DNA from: Pogonophryne albipinna
Taxonomy: Eukaryota > Chordata > Actinopteri > Perciformes > Artedidraconidae
DNA: 64,000 nucleotides
Assembly (NCBI GenBank): GCA_028583405.1
Contig: CM053255.1
Span: forward strand, 34,196,611 to 34,260,610
Direction: 5' to 3'
Positions 45,514 to 58,302 of this stretch are shown piece after piece. The notes beneath the pieces were generated by a model. That model worked only from the letters and a program-made list of their open reading frames with translations. It was not told the origin of the DNA and searched no databases. Both the position numbers and the translations under genes were made by a program. The stretch's first letter is position 1; each line of letters begins with the position of its first letter.

Positions 45514-46171
45514 ACTTCTTCTATCTATGATACAGCGACGGATAGGTAAGATTTGTGTTAGGAGTTGGTGCGCGTGTATACAGTTTGTTGGAGGCGCGTT
45601 TGCAGTGCGGCCAGTTTCTTTGTTTCGGCTCGTTGTGGGAAGGACATATTAGATCGTTGTTTGGGGACTGATTTGATTACTTTGGGAGGCTTTGATTAGT
45701 TTGAAATTATGTTTCGGGAGAGTGGTTGCTAGTTGTTCTTGGGCGTGGTCAGCTGGTTGTTTGTTGGTGCGTTGCAGGTGGAGCAGTGCGGAGCGGTGCG
45801 GAGTTTTCCCTGGCAGGTTAAGCGGCGGTTCCCTTGGGATTGTTGAGCGGGGTGTGTAGTGTTGCGGAGAAAGTGGTTGAAGCTTCGGCTTGGGAGCATG
45901 GCCGTGGTCTCAGTAGTGTTGCTAGCTTGCTAGTCGCTTTGCTGGGCCAGCGGTCTCCAGTGCATAAATACCCACCACGAGTAACTGCATGAAGACTAGG
46001 GAGGAGATTAGTCAGTGGGAGGGTGATAGTTAGTGGGGAAACTCCAATCAAAAAGTTAGTGTTGGTCCACGTTGGACGCATAATAAACGCTGTGGTGTTT
46101 GTCCGGTTTGTTTTTGTTTGTTTTTCCTTATTTCTGCGTCAAGGTCCGGTGAGGGGTCGTTGTAGCTGAGT

Positions 46172-49100
46172 ATGGCTGAGGTAGAGGCATTTATTAAAGC
46201 TCCTTCTCAGGAGTCGCTTGGCACTTTTTCGAGAGAGCAGCTGCTCTTGATTGCTGAGCATTTCTCTGTGTGTATTGTCGGTGATAAAAGGGCGAAAGAG
46301 AGCATAAGGGACTCTATAGTGTCGACATTAAGGGACACAGGAGTTTTTGCTGCAAAGGAAGAGGGGGTTTTGGTAAAACCTTTTGTTCAGGCTAGTGCAC
46401 TTTCTTTTGAGCAGCAGAAGGAAATGTTGTTGTTGCAGCATGAACGTGACCGGGAACATGACAAAATGAAGTGGGAGCATGACAAAGTGAAGTATGAATT
46501 GGGATTTGAAAAGGAGATCGCAGTGGAGCGGATGCGACAAGAGACTGAGAAAGCCAAGATAGAGTTGGAGGGACATCGTCTGTCTATTCTCAGAGATAGC
46601 GCGTTGTCCGGTGAGGGGCTGGGTGAACAGGTGCCCAGGTCTCCTCATCGCTTTGATATTAATAACCTGCGCTTGCTGCCTCACTTTAATGAAAGTGATC
46701 CCGACACGTTTTTTTTGTTATTTGAACGTGTAGCTAGGGCTAGAGATTGGCCTGATGCAGACTGCGCTCTGATGCTTCAGTGTGTTCTCACAGGGAGAGC
46801 ACAGTCTGCATATTCCTCGTTATGTCTGGAAGATAGCTCTAGCTGCAGTAAAATAAAATCGGCGGTGCTTAGAGCATATGAACTTGTGCCAGAGGCCTAT
46901 AGACAGCGTTTTAGGTCCTTTGAGCAAAAACGAGATCAAACATATGTGGAGATGGCGAGGGATTTGTCTGTTCATTTTAAGCGTTGGTTAACTGCTCTGG
47001 AGATCACTTCTTTTGACGATTTGTGTGAACTCATGATTTTGGAACAGTTCAAGAATATTCTTCCTGACAGGATTGCTACTTACGTAACAGAACACAGGGT
47101 CACTTCTGCGGCTCAAGCTGCTGTGGCAGCTGATGAGTTGGTGTTGCTTCATAAGAGCAGGTTCGGAGGGCGCTCTGGGGCCCTAACTGTTTGTGAGGGA
47201 AATGGAAGGGATGTTGGGATGGATCCAAGGAAATTGAGTTTGGAAAAATCTGATGTGGATAAAAGAAACGATACTTGCAACTACTGTCGGGAAAAGGGCC
47301 ATTGGAAGGGAGAGTGTCCTGTGCTCAGAGCAAAATCCAAGGGAGGAGGGTTTTTTGTTAAACCGATTGCATTGGCCGCTCCGGTGAAAAACTGCTGTGT
47401 TGCCGATGTGCTTACAGCCCACTTATGTGGATCAGATGTTTTGGCATCGTATGCCCCTTTTATAAGAGACGGCTCTGTGTCATTGGTAGGTAGCGATGTC
47501 AGAGTTCCAGTTAAAATCTTGCGGGACACAGGGGCTTTTGACTCCTTTATTGTGGATTCTGTGTTGCCTTTGTCTGAGGAAAGTGATACTGGTGACACGG
47601 TTCTGAGTCGGGGGATGGGATTAAAGGTTCTCCCTATTCCTGTTCACAGGATGTATATCGACTGTGATCTTGTTAAGGGTGAAGTAGCTATTGGTGTACG
47701 TCCAGCTTTGCCAATCGAGGGGATACATTTCATTCTGGGCAACGGTTTGGCAGGTAGCAGAGTCTGGACTGATGTTTCCCCAGCGGTTTCAGTCACAGGC
47801 GGTCTGGTTGAGGCGGGGTCTGAGGAGAGCTCTGCAGTGGGGTTAGACGTTACGTCCTCTTGTGTGATCACTCGTGCTATGGCCAAAACAGATCATGACT
47901 GGTCACCAGATGGAAAGTCTGGTGAGGCGGTGGAGGTTCCATCTTTGTCTGAGTTTTCGGTATTACTTGCACACAATGAAGTTTTAGACGAACAACGTCA
48001 GGATTCTTCGTTGAAGGAAATTTTCGACCGTGTTGTGCCGGTTGCAGAGCTGGAAAATGCTTCAAGTGGATACTTGTTGCATAATGGCTTGTTGTTTAGA
48101 AAATGGGTTCCTGTGGCTGATGGTGGTGGGGTGAAAAATGTTTTCCAGCTGGTGGTGCCAACTAAGTTTCGTCCTCTTGTCCTGAAAGTCGCACATGATG
48201 AGTGGGGACACTTTGGTGTTCGGAAAACATACTTGAACATCCTGAAACACTACTTTTGGCCACGTCTGAAAAGAGATGTGTCGCAGTACATTAGAACATG
48301 CCACGTGTGTCAGTTAACAGGGAAACCAAACCAGCAGGTTAAACCAGCACCACTACAGCCGATACAAGTGGTAAGTGAGCCGTTTACACACCTCATTGTG
48401 GATTGTGTGGGACCATTACCGTGTTCAAGGTCTGGTTGCAAATATCTGCTGACAGTGATGTGTCAAACCACTAGGTATCCAGCTGCTTATCCTTTGAGGT
48501 CGATTACCACTAAAGCGGTGGTTAAGGCTTTGTCGCAGTTTATTTCGATATTTGGTATTCCTAAGGTCATCCAGAGTGATCAAGGCTCCAATTTTTCGTC
48601 TCACATGTTTGGTCAGGTGTTGAAGCTTTTGAAAATTAAAAAGAACCAATCAACAGCGTACCACGCCCAAAGCCAAGGTGCCTTGGAAAGGTTTCACCAG
48701 ACATTGAAATCCTTGTTACGTGCATACTGTACGGAACTAGATGGAGACTGGGAGGAGGGTCTTCCATGGTTAATGTTGGCTGCAAGGGAGGCGGTACATG
48801 AAGGTACGGGGTTTAGCCCTAATGAGTTGGTTTTCGGACATGCTGTACGGGGTCCCTTAGCAGTGCTGAAAGAGGGGTGTGTGGACACTGAGCCACCACA
48901 GAGTTTAGTTGATTACGTGAATGGATTCAGACATCGGTTGGTGGTAGCCTTGAGTATGGCACAGGAAAAGCTGTCAGTTTCTCAGCGTAAAATGAAGAAG
49001 TTGTATGACCGTGGTTCGGTACGACGGGAGTTTAATCCAGGTGACCAGGTTCTATCCCTTATGCCTATTGTTGGTTCCCCATTTCAGGCTAAGTATTCAG

Positions 49101-50770
49101 GTCCGTACACTGTCATTGAAAGAAGGTCTGACCTAAATTATGTTGTGGCAACACCAGAACGGAGGAAGACCAAACGCCTCTGTCATATAAATCTTCTGAA
49201 ACCTTACCACCGGCGTGAGGTTAATACAGACACAGAGAGGACGAAGGACAGGGTGCATCCAGCTGTGGCTGTGACGTCACTTGGGTTGATGCATGAGGGA
49301 GATAGGGTGCCTGAACCTGATGATAGTTTGCTCTGTGGTCGTTTGAGAAATTCTGAATCCCTGGGTAATTTAGATGGGTTGTTTTCTCATTTGCCGGAAT
49401 CGCGACGTGAGGAACTCTCAGTATTGGTACACAAGTATCTGTGTTTGTTTGGAGATACTCCTTCGCAAACTGACTGGGCTGAGCATGATATTGATGTTGG
49501 AGACGCTCGGCCAATTAAGCAACATTTTTATCGCATGCCACCAGTTAAGCGCAAGTGTTTAGATGCTGAGATTAATTACATGTTGGAGAATAACATTGCT
49601 GTCCCATCGGCATCTAGTTGGGCGTCCCCATGTATTTTGGTGCCGAAGCAGGATGGAACACCTAGGTTCTGTACTGATTTAAGGAAGGTGAATGCGGTGA
49701 CGAAATCTGACTCTTTTCCTTTGCCAAGAATGGATGATTGTATAGATCAGGTGGGATCTGCGAGATATGTTAGCAAGTTTGATTTGCTGAAGGGTTATTG
49801 GCAGGTCCCTTTGTCCAAGCGGGCGCAAGAAATATCCGCATTTATCACACCAGCTGGACTTTATTCATATAAAGTGATGCCATTTGGGTTGAAAAATGCT
49901 CCCGCTACATTCCAACGTCTGATGAATCGCGTGGTGTCGGGTTTAGAGGGCTGTACTGTGTATCTAGACGATTTAGTAATTTGCAGTGATACTTGGTCTT
50001 CTCATGTTCAGCGCATCGAGCTGTTGTTTGAACGATTGGCGGAGGCACACCTGACTATTAATTTGGCCAAATGTGCCTTTGCAAAGGCCACAGTGACATA
50101 CCTTGGCCATGTGGTGGGTCAGGGTTGTGTGGCTCCAGTTCTGGCCAAGGTCAGGGCAATATCTGAATATCCACAGCCCACAACCAAAAAGGAACTCCAA
50201 AGGTTTCTGGGTATGGTGGGTTACTACAGGAGGTTCTGTGAACATTTTTCCACTACAGTGTTTCATCTGACTGAACTTCTTAGGGGTAAGGTAAGATATA
50301 CTTGGTCGGTTGACTGTCAGAGAGCGTTTGATAACGTTAAATCTCTTTTGTGTTCCTCTCCGGTACTGGCTGCTCCATGTTTTGACCGACCTTTTAGTCT
50401 CGAAGTAGATGCAAGCCAGGTCGGAGCGGGTGCGGTTTTGCTCCAGGGTGACAATGAGGGGGTGGTGAGACCAGTCAGTTTCTTCTCAAAGAAGCTTAAC
50501 TGCTACCAGAAAAATTACTCAGTGATTGAGAAGGAAGCATTGTCACTCATCTGGGCGTTGCAACATTTCAATGTATATGTGGGAGCAGGAGGACCAATTG
50601 TGGTGTACACAGATCATAATCCTCTGACTTTTCTGCATTCAATGAAATGTCCTAACCAAAGATTGACGAGGTGGTCTTTGTTCCTCCAGGCTTATAATCT
50701 GGATGTTAGGCACATTAGGGGATCGGACAATGTTACTGCTGACGCGCTATCGCGTGCTCCATGGCACTAA
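46172..50770 (+). CDS. Gag-Pol polyprotein with integrase before RT (Gmr1-like)
   Basis: One 1532-residue frame. Residues ~85-150 form a charged coiled coil. Residues ~236-325 are a capsid C-terminal, SCAN-like domain (YELVPEAYRQRFRSFE ... VAADELVLLHK). C369-x2-C-x4-H-x4-C is the zinc knuckle (CNYCREKGHWKGEC). The protease has D452-T-G. Integrase: the HHCC finger (H675, H680, C710, C713) and the catalytic triad D744, D803, E839 with 35 residues between the last two. Reverse transcriptase: D1204 (FDLLKGYWQ) and YLDD at 1264-1267. RNase H: D1413 (DASQVGAGAVLL), ending at residue 1532 with ADALSRAPWH. All catalytic positions are present. The protein copies element RNA in cytoplasmic particles and inserts it in the nucleus. 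The start was chosen as the first ATG of the frame after the leader 45514-46171. Confidence 0.96.
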   Translation: MAEVEAFIKAPSQESLGTFSREQLLLIAEHFSVCIVGDKRAKESIRDSIVSTLRDTGVFAAKEEGVLVKPFVQASALSFEQQKEMLLLQHERDREHDKMKWEHDKVKYELGFEKEIAVERMRQETEKAKIELEGHRLSILRDSALSGEGLGEQVPRSPHRFDINNLRLLPHFNESDPDTFFLLFERVARARDWPDADCALMLQCVLTGRAQSAYSSLCLEDSSSCSKIKSAVLRAYELVPEAYRQRFRSFEQKRDQTYVEMARDLSVHFKRWLTALEITSFDDLCELMILEQFKNILPDRIATYVTEHRVTSAAQAAVAADELVLLHKSRFGGRSGALTVCEGNGRDVGMDPRKLSLEKSDVDKRNDTCNYCREKGHWKGECPVLRAKSKGGGFFVKPIALAAPVKNCCVADVLTAHLCGSDVLASYAPFIRDGSVSLVGSDVRVPVKILRDTGAFDSFIVDSVLPLSEESDTGDTVLSRGMGLKVLPIPVHRMYIDCDLVKGEVAIGVRPALPIEGIHFILGNGLAGSRVWTDVSPAVSVTGGLVEAGSEESSAVGLDVTSSCVITRAMAKTDHDWSPDGKSGEAVEVPSLSEFSVLLAHNEVLDEQRQDSSLKEIFDRVVPVAELENASSGYLLHNGLLFRKWVPVADGGGVKNVFQLVVPTKFRPLVLKVAHDEWGHFGVRKTYLNILKHYFWPRLKRDVSQYIRTCHVCQLTGKPNQQVKPAPLQPIQVVSEPFTHLIVDCVGPLPCSRSGCKYLLTVMCQTTRYPAAYPLRSITTKAVVKALSQFISIFGIPKVIQSDQGSNFSSHMFGQVLKLLKIKKNQSTAYHAQSQGALERFHQTLKSLLRAYCTELDGDWEEGLPWLMLAAREAVHEGTGFSPNELVFGHAVRGPLAVLKEGCVDTEPPQSLVDYVNGFRHRLVVALSMAQEKLSVSQRKMKKLYDRGSVRREFNPGDQVLSLMPIVGSPFQAKYSGPYTVIERRSDLNYVVATPERRKTKRLCHINLLKPYHRREVNTDTERTKDRVHPAVAVTSLGLMHEGDRVPEPDDSLLCGRLRNSESLGNLDGLFSHLPESRREELSVLVHKYLCLFGDTPSQTDWAEHDIDVGDARPIKQHFYRMPPVKRKCLDAEINYMLENNIAVPSASSWASPCILVPKQDGTPRFCTDLRKVNAVTKSDSFPLPRMDDCIDQVGSARYVSKFDLLKGYWQVPLSKRAQEISAFITPAGLYSYKVMPFGLKNAPATFQRLMNRVVSGLEGCTVYLDDLVICSDTWSSHVQRIELLFERLAEAHLTINLAKCAFAKATVTYLGHVVGQGCVAPVLAKVRAISEYPQPTTKKELQRFLGMVGYYRRFCEHFSTTVFHLTELLRGKVRYTWSVDCQRAFDNVKSLLCSSPVLAAPCFDRPFSLEVDASQVGAGAVLLQGDNEGVVRPVSFFSKKLNCYQKNYSVIEKEALSLIWALQHFNVYVGAGGPIVVYTDHNPLTFLHSMKCPNQRLTRWSLFLQAYNLDVRHIRGSDNVTADALSRAPWH

Positions 50771-50957
50771 GTAGGTGTTAGCTGGACCTTGATGTTTATT
50801 TATTACCTGTGTTACTGTTGGCTAAATCGTTCTCGCTCTGCCCATCTTTTTAAAGTGTGCTTCTCAGATATCTGTGTTGCTAAGGATGTGGCTGGTTGCT
50901 GAAGGTGGAGTTGCGGTAATAGGTGGTATGTTACCATTAGGGTTCGTGAAGATAGGG

Positions 50958-50988
<31 letters not shown>

Positions 50989-51056
50989 TGTTTGATGACT
51001 CTTTATCTGGGATGGGGTTGGCTTGTTATATCGGTGGTCCTGGGGACACCGATTTT

Positions 51057-51067
51057 AAGGGGGGGGG
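51057..51067 (+). promoter_or_regulatory. Polypurine tract
   Basis: AAGGGGGGGGG directly abuts the 3' LTR, the site where plus-strand DNA synthesis starts. Confidence 0.85.
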
Positions 51068-51363
51068 TGTGACGACCCCTGCCTGTGTGTGTGTGTGTGT
51101 GTGTGTCTTTAAGGTTCTCTCCTGTGGCTGATCAGGGGGGATTGCGGACACCTGGCGGCTGTGACTGGAGGGTTAAAAGAGCCTTGACTGAGATCCACAC
51201 TCTCTCTCCCCGCCGAGGACCGGACCTCGGAGAGCAGCCACGACGATTATTATTATTTGTTTTGCTTTGCCCTTTGGTTACTTTTGGCGCAATAAATACC
51301 TTTTTCATATACGTGCTGGTCCTTCCCACGCTTTTTGTTATGGCTAAGAGCCAGGCCATGACA
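51068..51363 (+). repeat. 3' LTR of the Gmr1-like element
   Basis: Same 296 bp as the 5' LTR with no difference found by eye, including AATAAA at 51291-51296. Followed by the CTAT duplication. Confidence 0.96.
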
Positions 51364-51727
51364 CTATCCAACATATATAAAATATTTTTGGTGTGGCTAT
51401 GGAAATGGTGACCAAACCATACTACGGGGGTCCGGGGGGATGCTCATTTGAGAATTGACCCCTTAAATGATGACTTCTGGTGATGTTAGAGGGGGGGGGG
51501 GGGACAAATTGAGGCTTACAAATATGAGATAATCCATAATCTTCAGTGTGGTTAGCTATGAATCTTCCAAAACTTCCAAATACCTGCTGGACATAGTTTA
51601 TATAGTATAAACTGTGCAACAGTACAGTAGGCCCACACAAACTGCAGAACACTGATGCTTTGGGAACACTCAAATTAGTTAATTCCCATTTAAAATCAGG
51701 AGACTGAATACGAACAATATGTGTGTG

Positions 51728-52958
<1,231 letters not shown>

Positions 52959-53110
52959 TGTGTGTGTGTGTGTGTGTGTGTGTCATACTTGCCAACCCTC
53001 CCGATTTTCGCGGGAGACTCCGATTTCATTGCCCTCTCCCGGTTTCCTCCCGGGGTCATATTTCTCCCGCATTTCTCCCGATTTCTGACTAAATCAGATT
53101 CACTCACGAC

Positions 53111-54500
53111 TAGGGATGGGTATCGATAACCGGTACTAAGTCAATACCAGTACCTGCTTGGACGGTATCGGTATACCGTTAATACGCTGGACAAACGGTG
53201 CTGCTATCGGTATATGTGTTACGTCAACTTGCTTAGTTTAACTATAAACCATTCTGGTTGGTTGGGAACCCTCATCCCGTGTGATGTATCCGGTTTGAGA
53301 CCCCTCTGATTGGCCACTCGTCAAGCGCTCTTATTATTGTTGTGAGACTCCTGCAGGCATGGCGGACAGAGCGAAGCGATCGAAGGTCTGGGTGCACTTT
53401 AAAAAATGTAGTGGCGATAGTGCAAGGTGCAATCTATGTACTCAATTAGTTGCTTGTAAAGGGGGTAACACAAGCAACTTAATGAAGCATTTGCAAACGA
53501 GACACTAATTGAATCTAAAACGGTGCAGTGTATTTGACAGCCTAAACAATGTGGCTGCTAGCGATACTGCTAGTGCTAATAGTGCTAGCGGGCTTCAGCC
53601 GTGCCGTGTGTAAATGTGACCTGAGCGAAGGCTCGCAGGCAGGTTAGCTGTTGCGCACGGGTAATATGTTTTGTTTACCTGAGTGCAGTCTTGCAGGCAC
53701 ATCGCCTTGTCTTTTTTTTGTTTATTAACACTGACAGTGTATATGACATGTATATGTATATGACAGTGAGCTCATACACCTATAATAATTTGGCCTTTCA
53801 TTGAATGCTTTATAAACCAGTTACACTTACAGATGTCATTGTGAATTGGAAAACTGCATTTAAATGTTGTTAAAGGTCAACGTTTCAATGTATGGTTCAG
53901 CAATTGTTGGTCGTTTACTAGGAATTGACATATTTTAAGTTACAAATACTTTGTTCTATGTTTAAACCTTCAGACACATTTTGACGTGTTTCAGTTCAGC
54001 ACATCATTTATTTTGTGATGATTTAAAAGTACAATCCAGAATAATATACGTACTCGCCTTTATCTTTTTGCCATCTTACCAATTTCTTCATATCACAGTT
54101 TTGCATGATGTCACTGTAGGACAATGTTTTAAGGATCTCTTGTCGAGCTAGGTTGTCAGTTTGAAATGTCTGGATGAAGATGTAACTGATTTACAAATGT
54201 TAAAAAATGCCTCTTTTCATCCTCTGTCTGAGGGAAAACACCAAAAAGCATGATGGGGCGAGCCAGGCCCCTTTAAGTTATTTTATTTATTTGTGTCTGC
54301 TTCTGAGAGGCTAATGTAAGTTATACAGTTATTTCTGCAAGAAAATTACAATAAAATGAAATGTTTAATCTTCAAATCTTGTATTCATGTCTATAATTTT
54401 TAGCACCAAATTATTGAAAAGTATCAATAAGAGTATCGAAAAATACCGATACCGATAAGCAGTACCGGTATCGATAAAATCCTAACGATACCCATCCCTA
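53111..54500 (+). mobile_element. hAT element with BED-finger ORF
   Basis: Starts TAGGGATGGGTATCGATAAC and ends with the inverse ...GATACCCATCCCTA. Near-perfect 8-bp TSD CTCACGAC/CTCACGAT at 53103-53110 and 54501-54508. Subterminal CCGGTA/TATCGGTA repeats at both ends. 1390 bp, internally deleted. Confidence 0.88.
53359..53508 (+). CDS. BED zinc-finger mini-ORF of a hAT
   Basis: A 49-codon frame from ATG 53359 to TAA 53506-53508: MADRAKRSKVWVHFKK..., then CNLCTQLVACKGGNTSNLMK and HLQTRH. W-x2-F, C-x2-C and H-x4-H are the complete BED finger. The stop falls directly after the finger, so only the DNA-binding part is made. It would normally lead into the hAT catalytic region, which is absent here. 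It could be a deletion derivative or a source of a competing end-binding peptide; I see no more coding sequence before 54500. Confidence 0.75.
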   Translation: MADRAKRSKVWVHFKKCSGDSARCNLCTQLVACKGGNTSNLMKHLQTRH

Positions 54501-54509
54501 CTCACGATT

Positions 54510-55636
54510 GTTTCCACTCTGACTTTAATACAGCTACACCATTGTTTGGTTTCCATGGTAGCGCGTCTCTTTAGCAGTGCGCGCAACTCAAAGTCTGAGA
54601 GGGTGAGGAGTCACAGAAAACTGAACAAGAATCGACAACTCCACCCTCTGCTCACTCCTTTCCTGTAAAATACAGGTCCAGCCCACACATATGCTCCATG
54701 GTGCTACAGGCATTGCCCTTACAACTACAATAAGCATGTAAATGTTAATCTACAGCTCCGGCGACCCACTAGCACCGGAGTCTCCACCTGCAGACGCAGC
54801 CATCCTCATCAACTATACTGTAGCGTCACCTTGGATACGAGTCCAAACAACTCACAGACTGCATTGGGCGCTGAAATTGCCGCCCTGTAACCATCAGATC
54901 TGACGACGCTGAAATTATGTTTCGGCGGCATAGTTTACAGATAACAACAGTCAGCTTGTTGGCTGCTGCTGCTCTGGCTGAGGGCTCCTTTCTACCGCCC
55001 GGACGAGAGAGGGTAATGAAACAGGCTGCGGCCAGGCAGGAAACATGTGACTTATCAGTAACTTTAGACATCGTAAAACAATTTTAAACAAGATTTTATT
55101 GTAGATTATACATTTTACTGATACAAACTATATAATATTTACCTTGTTCATTAAAAATAAAACATATATTGTTTTTAAATATATTTTTTTATTTATTTTT
55201 TTATTTTTAATGACAATCAAATATGCGCCCCTATGGGCCGGCCGCCACTGAGTGTGTGGTTGCGTTCTTGTCACTTTGCTCAGCACTACTGCTTCTTACA
55301 ACTTGTATTTGCCGTACTCGCCTTTAACTGTTAGCTCAGGTTAATCTCGCCCCCCTCCGACGTAAGCGTGACGTATGCGGTTCTTGCTTCTAGACCGAAC
55401 ATTTTTTGGTGCTTGAAACAAACCGGATTCCGGAGCTTAGAGGCGGCTCCGCTGCGGGGTGAACATGAAAAAACTGTGCTTTTCAGGCTCTAGCTCCGAG
55501 CCGGCCCTGGAACCGCGTTGGTGTGAAAGCCCCACTAGAGGATGTTAGGTCCACCCCAACTTAAAACATACATGGATAGGATACTAAATACATTTGCACA
55601 CTTTTGATATAGTAACCTATGTCCGTATGTTTCTGT
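54510..55636. mobile_element. Intergenic stretch with a Harbinger-like fragment at 55268-55535
   Basis: 55268-55535 shares CACTTTGCTCAGCAC, CGACGTAAGCGTGACGTATG and TTGGTGTGAAAG with the copies at 39665 and 11205. A hAT-like end GGCCGGCCGCCACTG lies at 55236-55250. No gene seen in the remainder. Confidence 0.5.
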
Positions 55637-55684
55637 ATGAGGGGCCGTACAGGCCGTAATTCATACTGGTCCTCTCACGCACAT

Positions 55685-56170
55685 ACATTCTCCTTATACA
55701 TACATACATTTTCACTCTCACACACATATATTCTCCTTTTACATACATACATTTTCACTCTCACACACATATATTCTCCTTTTACATACATACATTTTCA
55801 CTCTCACACACATATATTCTCCTTTTACATACATACATTTTCACTCTCACACACATATATTCTCCTTTTACATACATATATTTTCACTCTCACACACATA
55901 TATTCTCCTTTTACATACATACATTTTCACTCTCACACACATATATTCTCCTTTTACATACATACATTTTCACTCTCACACACATATATTCTCCTTTTAC
56001 ATAGATATATTCTCCTTTTACATACATATATTTTCACTCTTATAAACATATATTCTCCTTTTACATACATATATTTTCACTCTTACACACATATATTCTC
56101 CTTTTACATACATATATTTTCACTCTTACACACATACATTCTCCTTTTACATACACACATTTTCACTCTC
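55685..56170 (+). repeat. 43-bp minisatellite in the left foldback arm
   Basis: About 11 copies of TTCTCCTTTTACATACATAC followed by ATTTTCACTCTCACACACATATA. The right arm has only about two copies (59690-59780). The 343-codon open frame here is repeat-derived. Confidence 0.93.
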
Positions 56171-58302
56171 ACACACGTATATATTTACACTCACACATTC
56201 ATACATTTTGCTCTCATATTATCATATTTCAATGCACACATTCATATATTGTCACTCACACATTCATGCATTTTGTTCTCATATTCATATATTTTAATGC
56301 TCATATTTATACATTTTGCTCTCATGCACATTCATTCAATGTTTACATTTAATATTATAAATAATATATGCATGTATGAAGACAATATATGTATGCAAGT
56401 GAAGAATGTATGTATGTATGAAGACAATATGTGTATGCAAGAGAAGAATGTATGTATGTGTGAGAGAAAGTATAGTGGAAACGGAAGGAGTATGGTTGAA
56501 ACGGAAGGCAGGTCATTATCGCGCTGTGATTGGCTCAGAAGGTCGAGCGGGGCGGGCTCATGTTCAGAACTTCGGATTCAAATCAACATGACGGAGAGAG
56601 ATGAATCCGTGTATCTACGCACCATTTGTTTTTATTTATTAAAAAAGTAAACGGAAGAGCGTCTGAAAGGCGTTTTTGCCCTTTTGCTTTTTACCTTACT
56701 AAATGGTCTAATGGTCAGTGGGGGGAGGGGGGAGGGGGCGCCGCGAAACTCGCGGAAGTGATTTCAAAACAAAAAGCACTCGTTTGCTTGGAACGGTGAT
56801 ATTATAAGGGGAAACTAGGGGAATTTAGCGATCACAAAGAAAACGGCCAAGACACACATTGAGCCCAGAAAATGAATGTTATTTGAATGAATGTTATACA
56901 GCGGTTCTGCACTGCGGTCACCTCAGCCGTCTCGAGTTTTTTTTTCAAATCAGCAGCTCTTTTTTCCCCTGCTATATTTGATGATCGATACAAATGTTTG
57001 TTACCACAAGTTCTCAATAAAAGTGACACTGTTGGACTCGGTACTACTTGGACTACTACCACAAGTACAATCAAGTAGCCTACTTTTACTGTGTACTGAG
57101 TAATCCTTTGTCAAACTCCACCCATGAGTACAAAAAATCATTTTATCTTTCATCAAAGAGGGCAGAAAACATGCATTATTGTACTCTGGAGGGGAGTTTG
57201 ACAGAGTATTACTCAAATAGTACACAGTAAAAGTACTTCATTGTATTTGTGGTAGTTTAACAAGTACTGAGTCCAACGGTACCAATTTTATTAAGAACTT
57301 ATGGCTAAAAATCATTTGATCCCTCATCAAATATAGCATAAGCTCTTGTACTACAGTCAGCGCCGCTTCTCTGCGATTACCGTAAAGACGCTATTAATCT
57401 TGCACTCAAAAATGAAGAGCTGCTCATTTGACCAAACAAATGCGAGAGACGGCTGAGTTGACCGCAGTCAATATCATTAAGAACTAATGGTAAAATTGTC
57501 TTTTTATCATTCATCAGATAGCAGAAAACATGCATTACGTAGGCTACTATGGAGGGGACTTTGACAGAGGATTAGGCTACTCATAAAGTACACAGTAAAA
57601 GTAATTCATTTTATTTTTGGTAGCAGTCAAACTAGTACCGAGTCCAACAGTGTCACTTTTATTAAGAACTTGTGGTAACAAATATTTGTATCGATCATCA
57701 AATATAGCAGGGGAAGAGCTGCTGATTTGAAAAAAAAACTCGAGAGACGGCTGAGTGACCGCAGTGCAGAACCGCTGTATAGTTTAAATCTCCTAACAAT
57801 GTTAGATTTTGATGTTAGACATTTTAGACACAGGCTTATTATATTTACAGCCCTTAATAACGTTCATTTTCTGGGCTCAATGTGTGTCTTGGCCGTTTTC
57901 TTTGTGATCGCTAAATTCCCCTAGTTTCCCCTTGTTTATAATATCACCGTTCCAAGCAAACGAGTGCTTTTTGTTTTGAAATCACTTCCGCGAGTTTCGC
58001 GGCTCCCCCCCCTCCCCCCTCGCTCCTCGCTCCAATGACCATTAGACCATTTAGTAAGGTAAAAAGCAAAAGGGCAAAAACGCCTTTCAGACGCTCTTCC
58101 GTTTACTTGTTTAATAAATAAAAACAAATGGTCCGTAGATACACGGATTCATCTCCCTCCGTCATGTTGATTTGAATCCGAAGTTCTGAACATGAGCCCG
58201 CCCCGCTCGACCTCCTGAGCCAATCACAGCGCGATAATGACCTGCCTTCCGTTTCAACCATACTCCTTCCGTTTCCACTATACTTTCTCTCACACATACA
58301 TA

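Larger units (their letters stand above)
45203..51363 (+). mobile_element. Complete Ty3/gypsy LTR retrotransposon, Gmr1 clade
   Basis: A 6161-bp element: 296-bp LTR, tRNA-Pro-type primer site, 1532-codon gag-pol ORF, polypurine tract, 296-bp LTR. A 4-bp TSD, CTAT, flanks it (45199-45202 and 51364-51367). The LTRs show no difference by eye and the ORF has no stop or frameshift, so the insertion looks recent. The pol order, integrase before reverse transcriptase, is the Gmr1 arrangement described from Atlantic cod. No env-like ORF follows. Confidence 0.96.

Noticed and set aside
55619..56650. 343-codon frame of HTYI/SLSH repeats
   Set aside because: By-product of the 43-bp minisatellite in the foldback arm; the opposite arm has only two units and no such frame.
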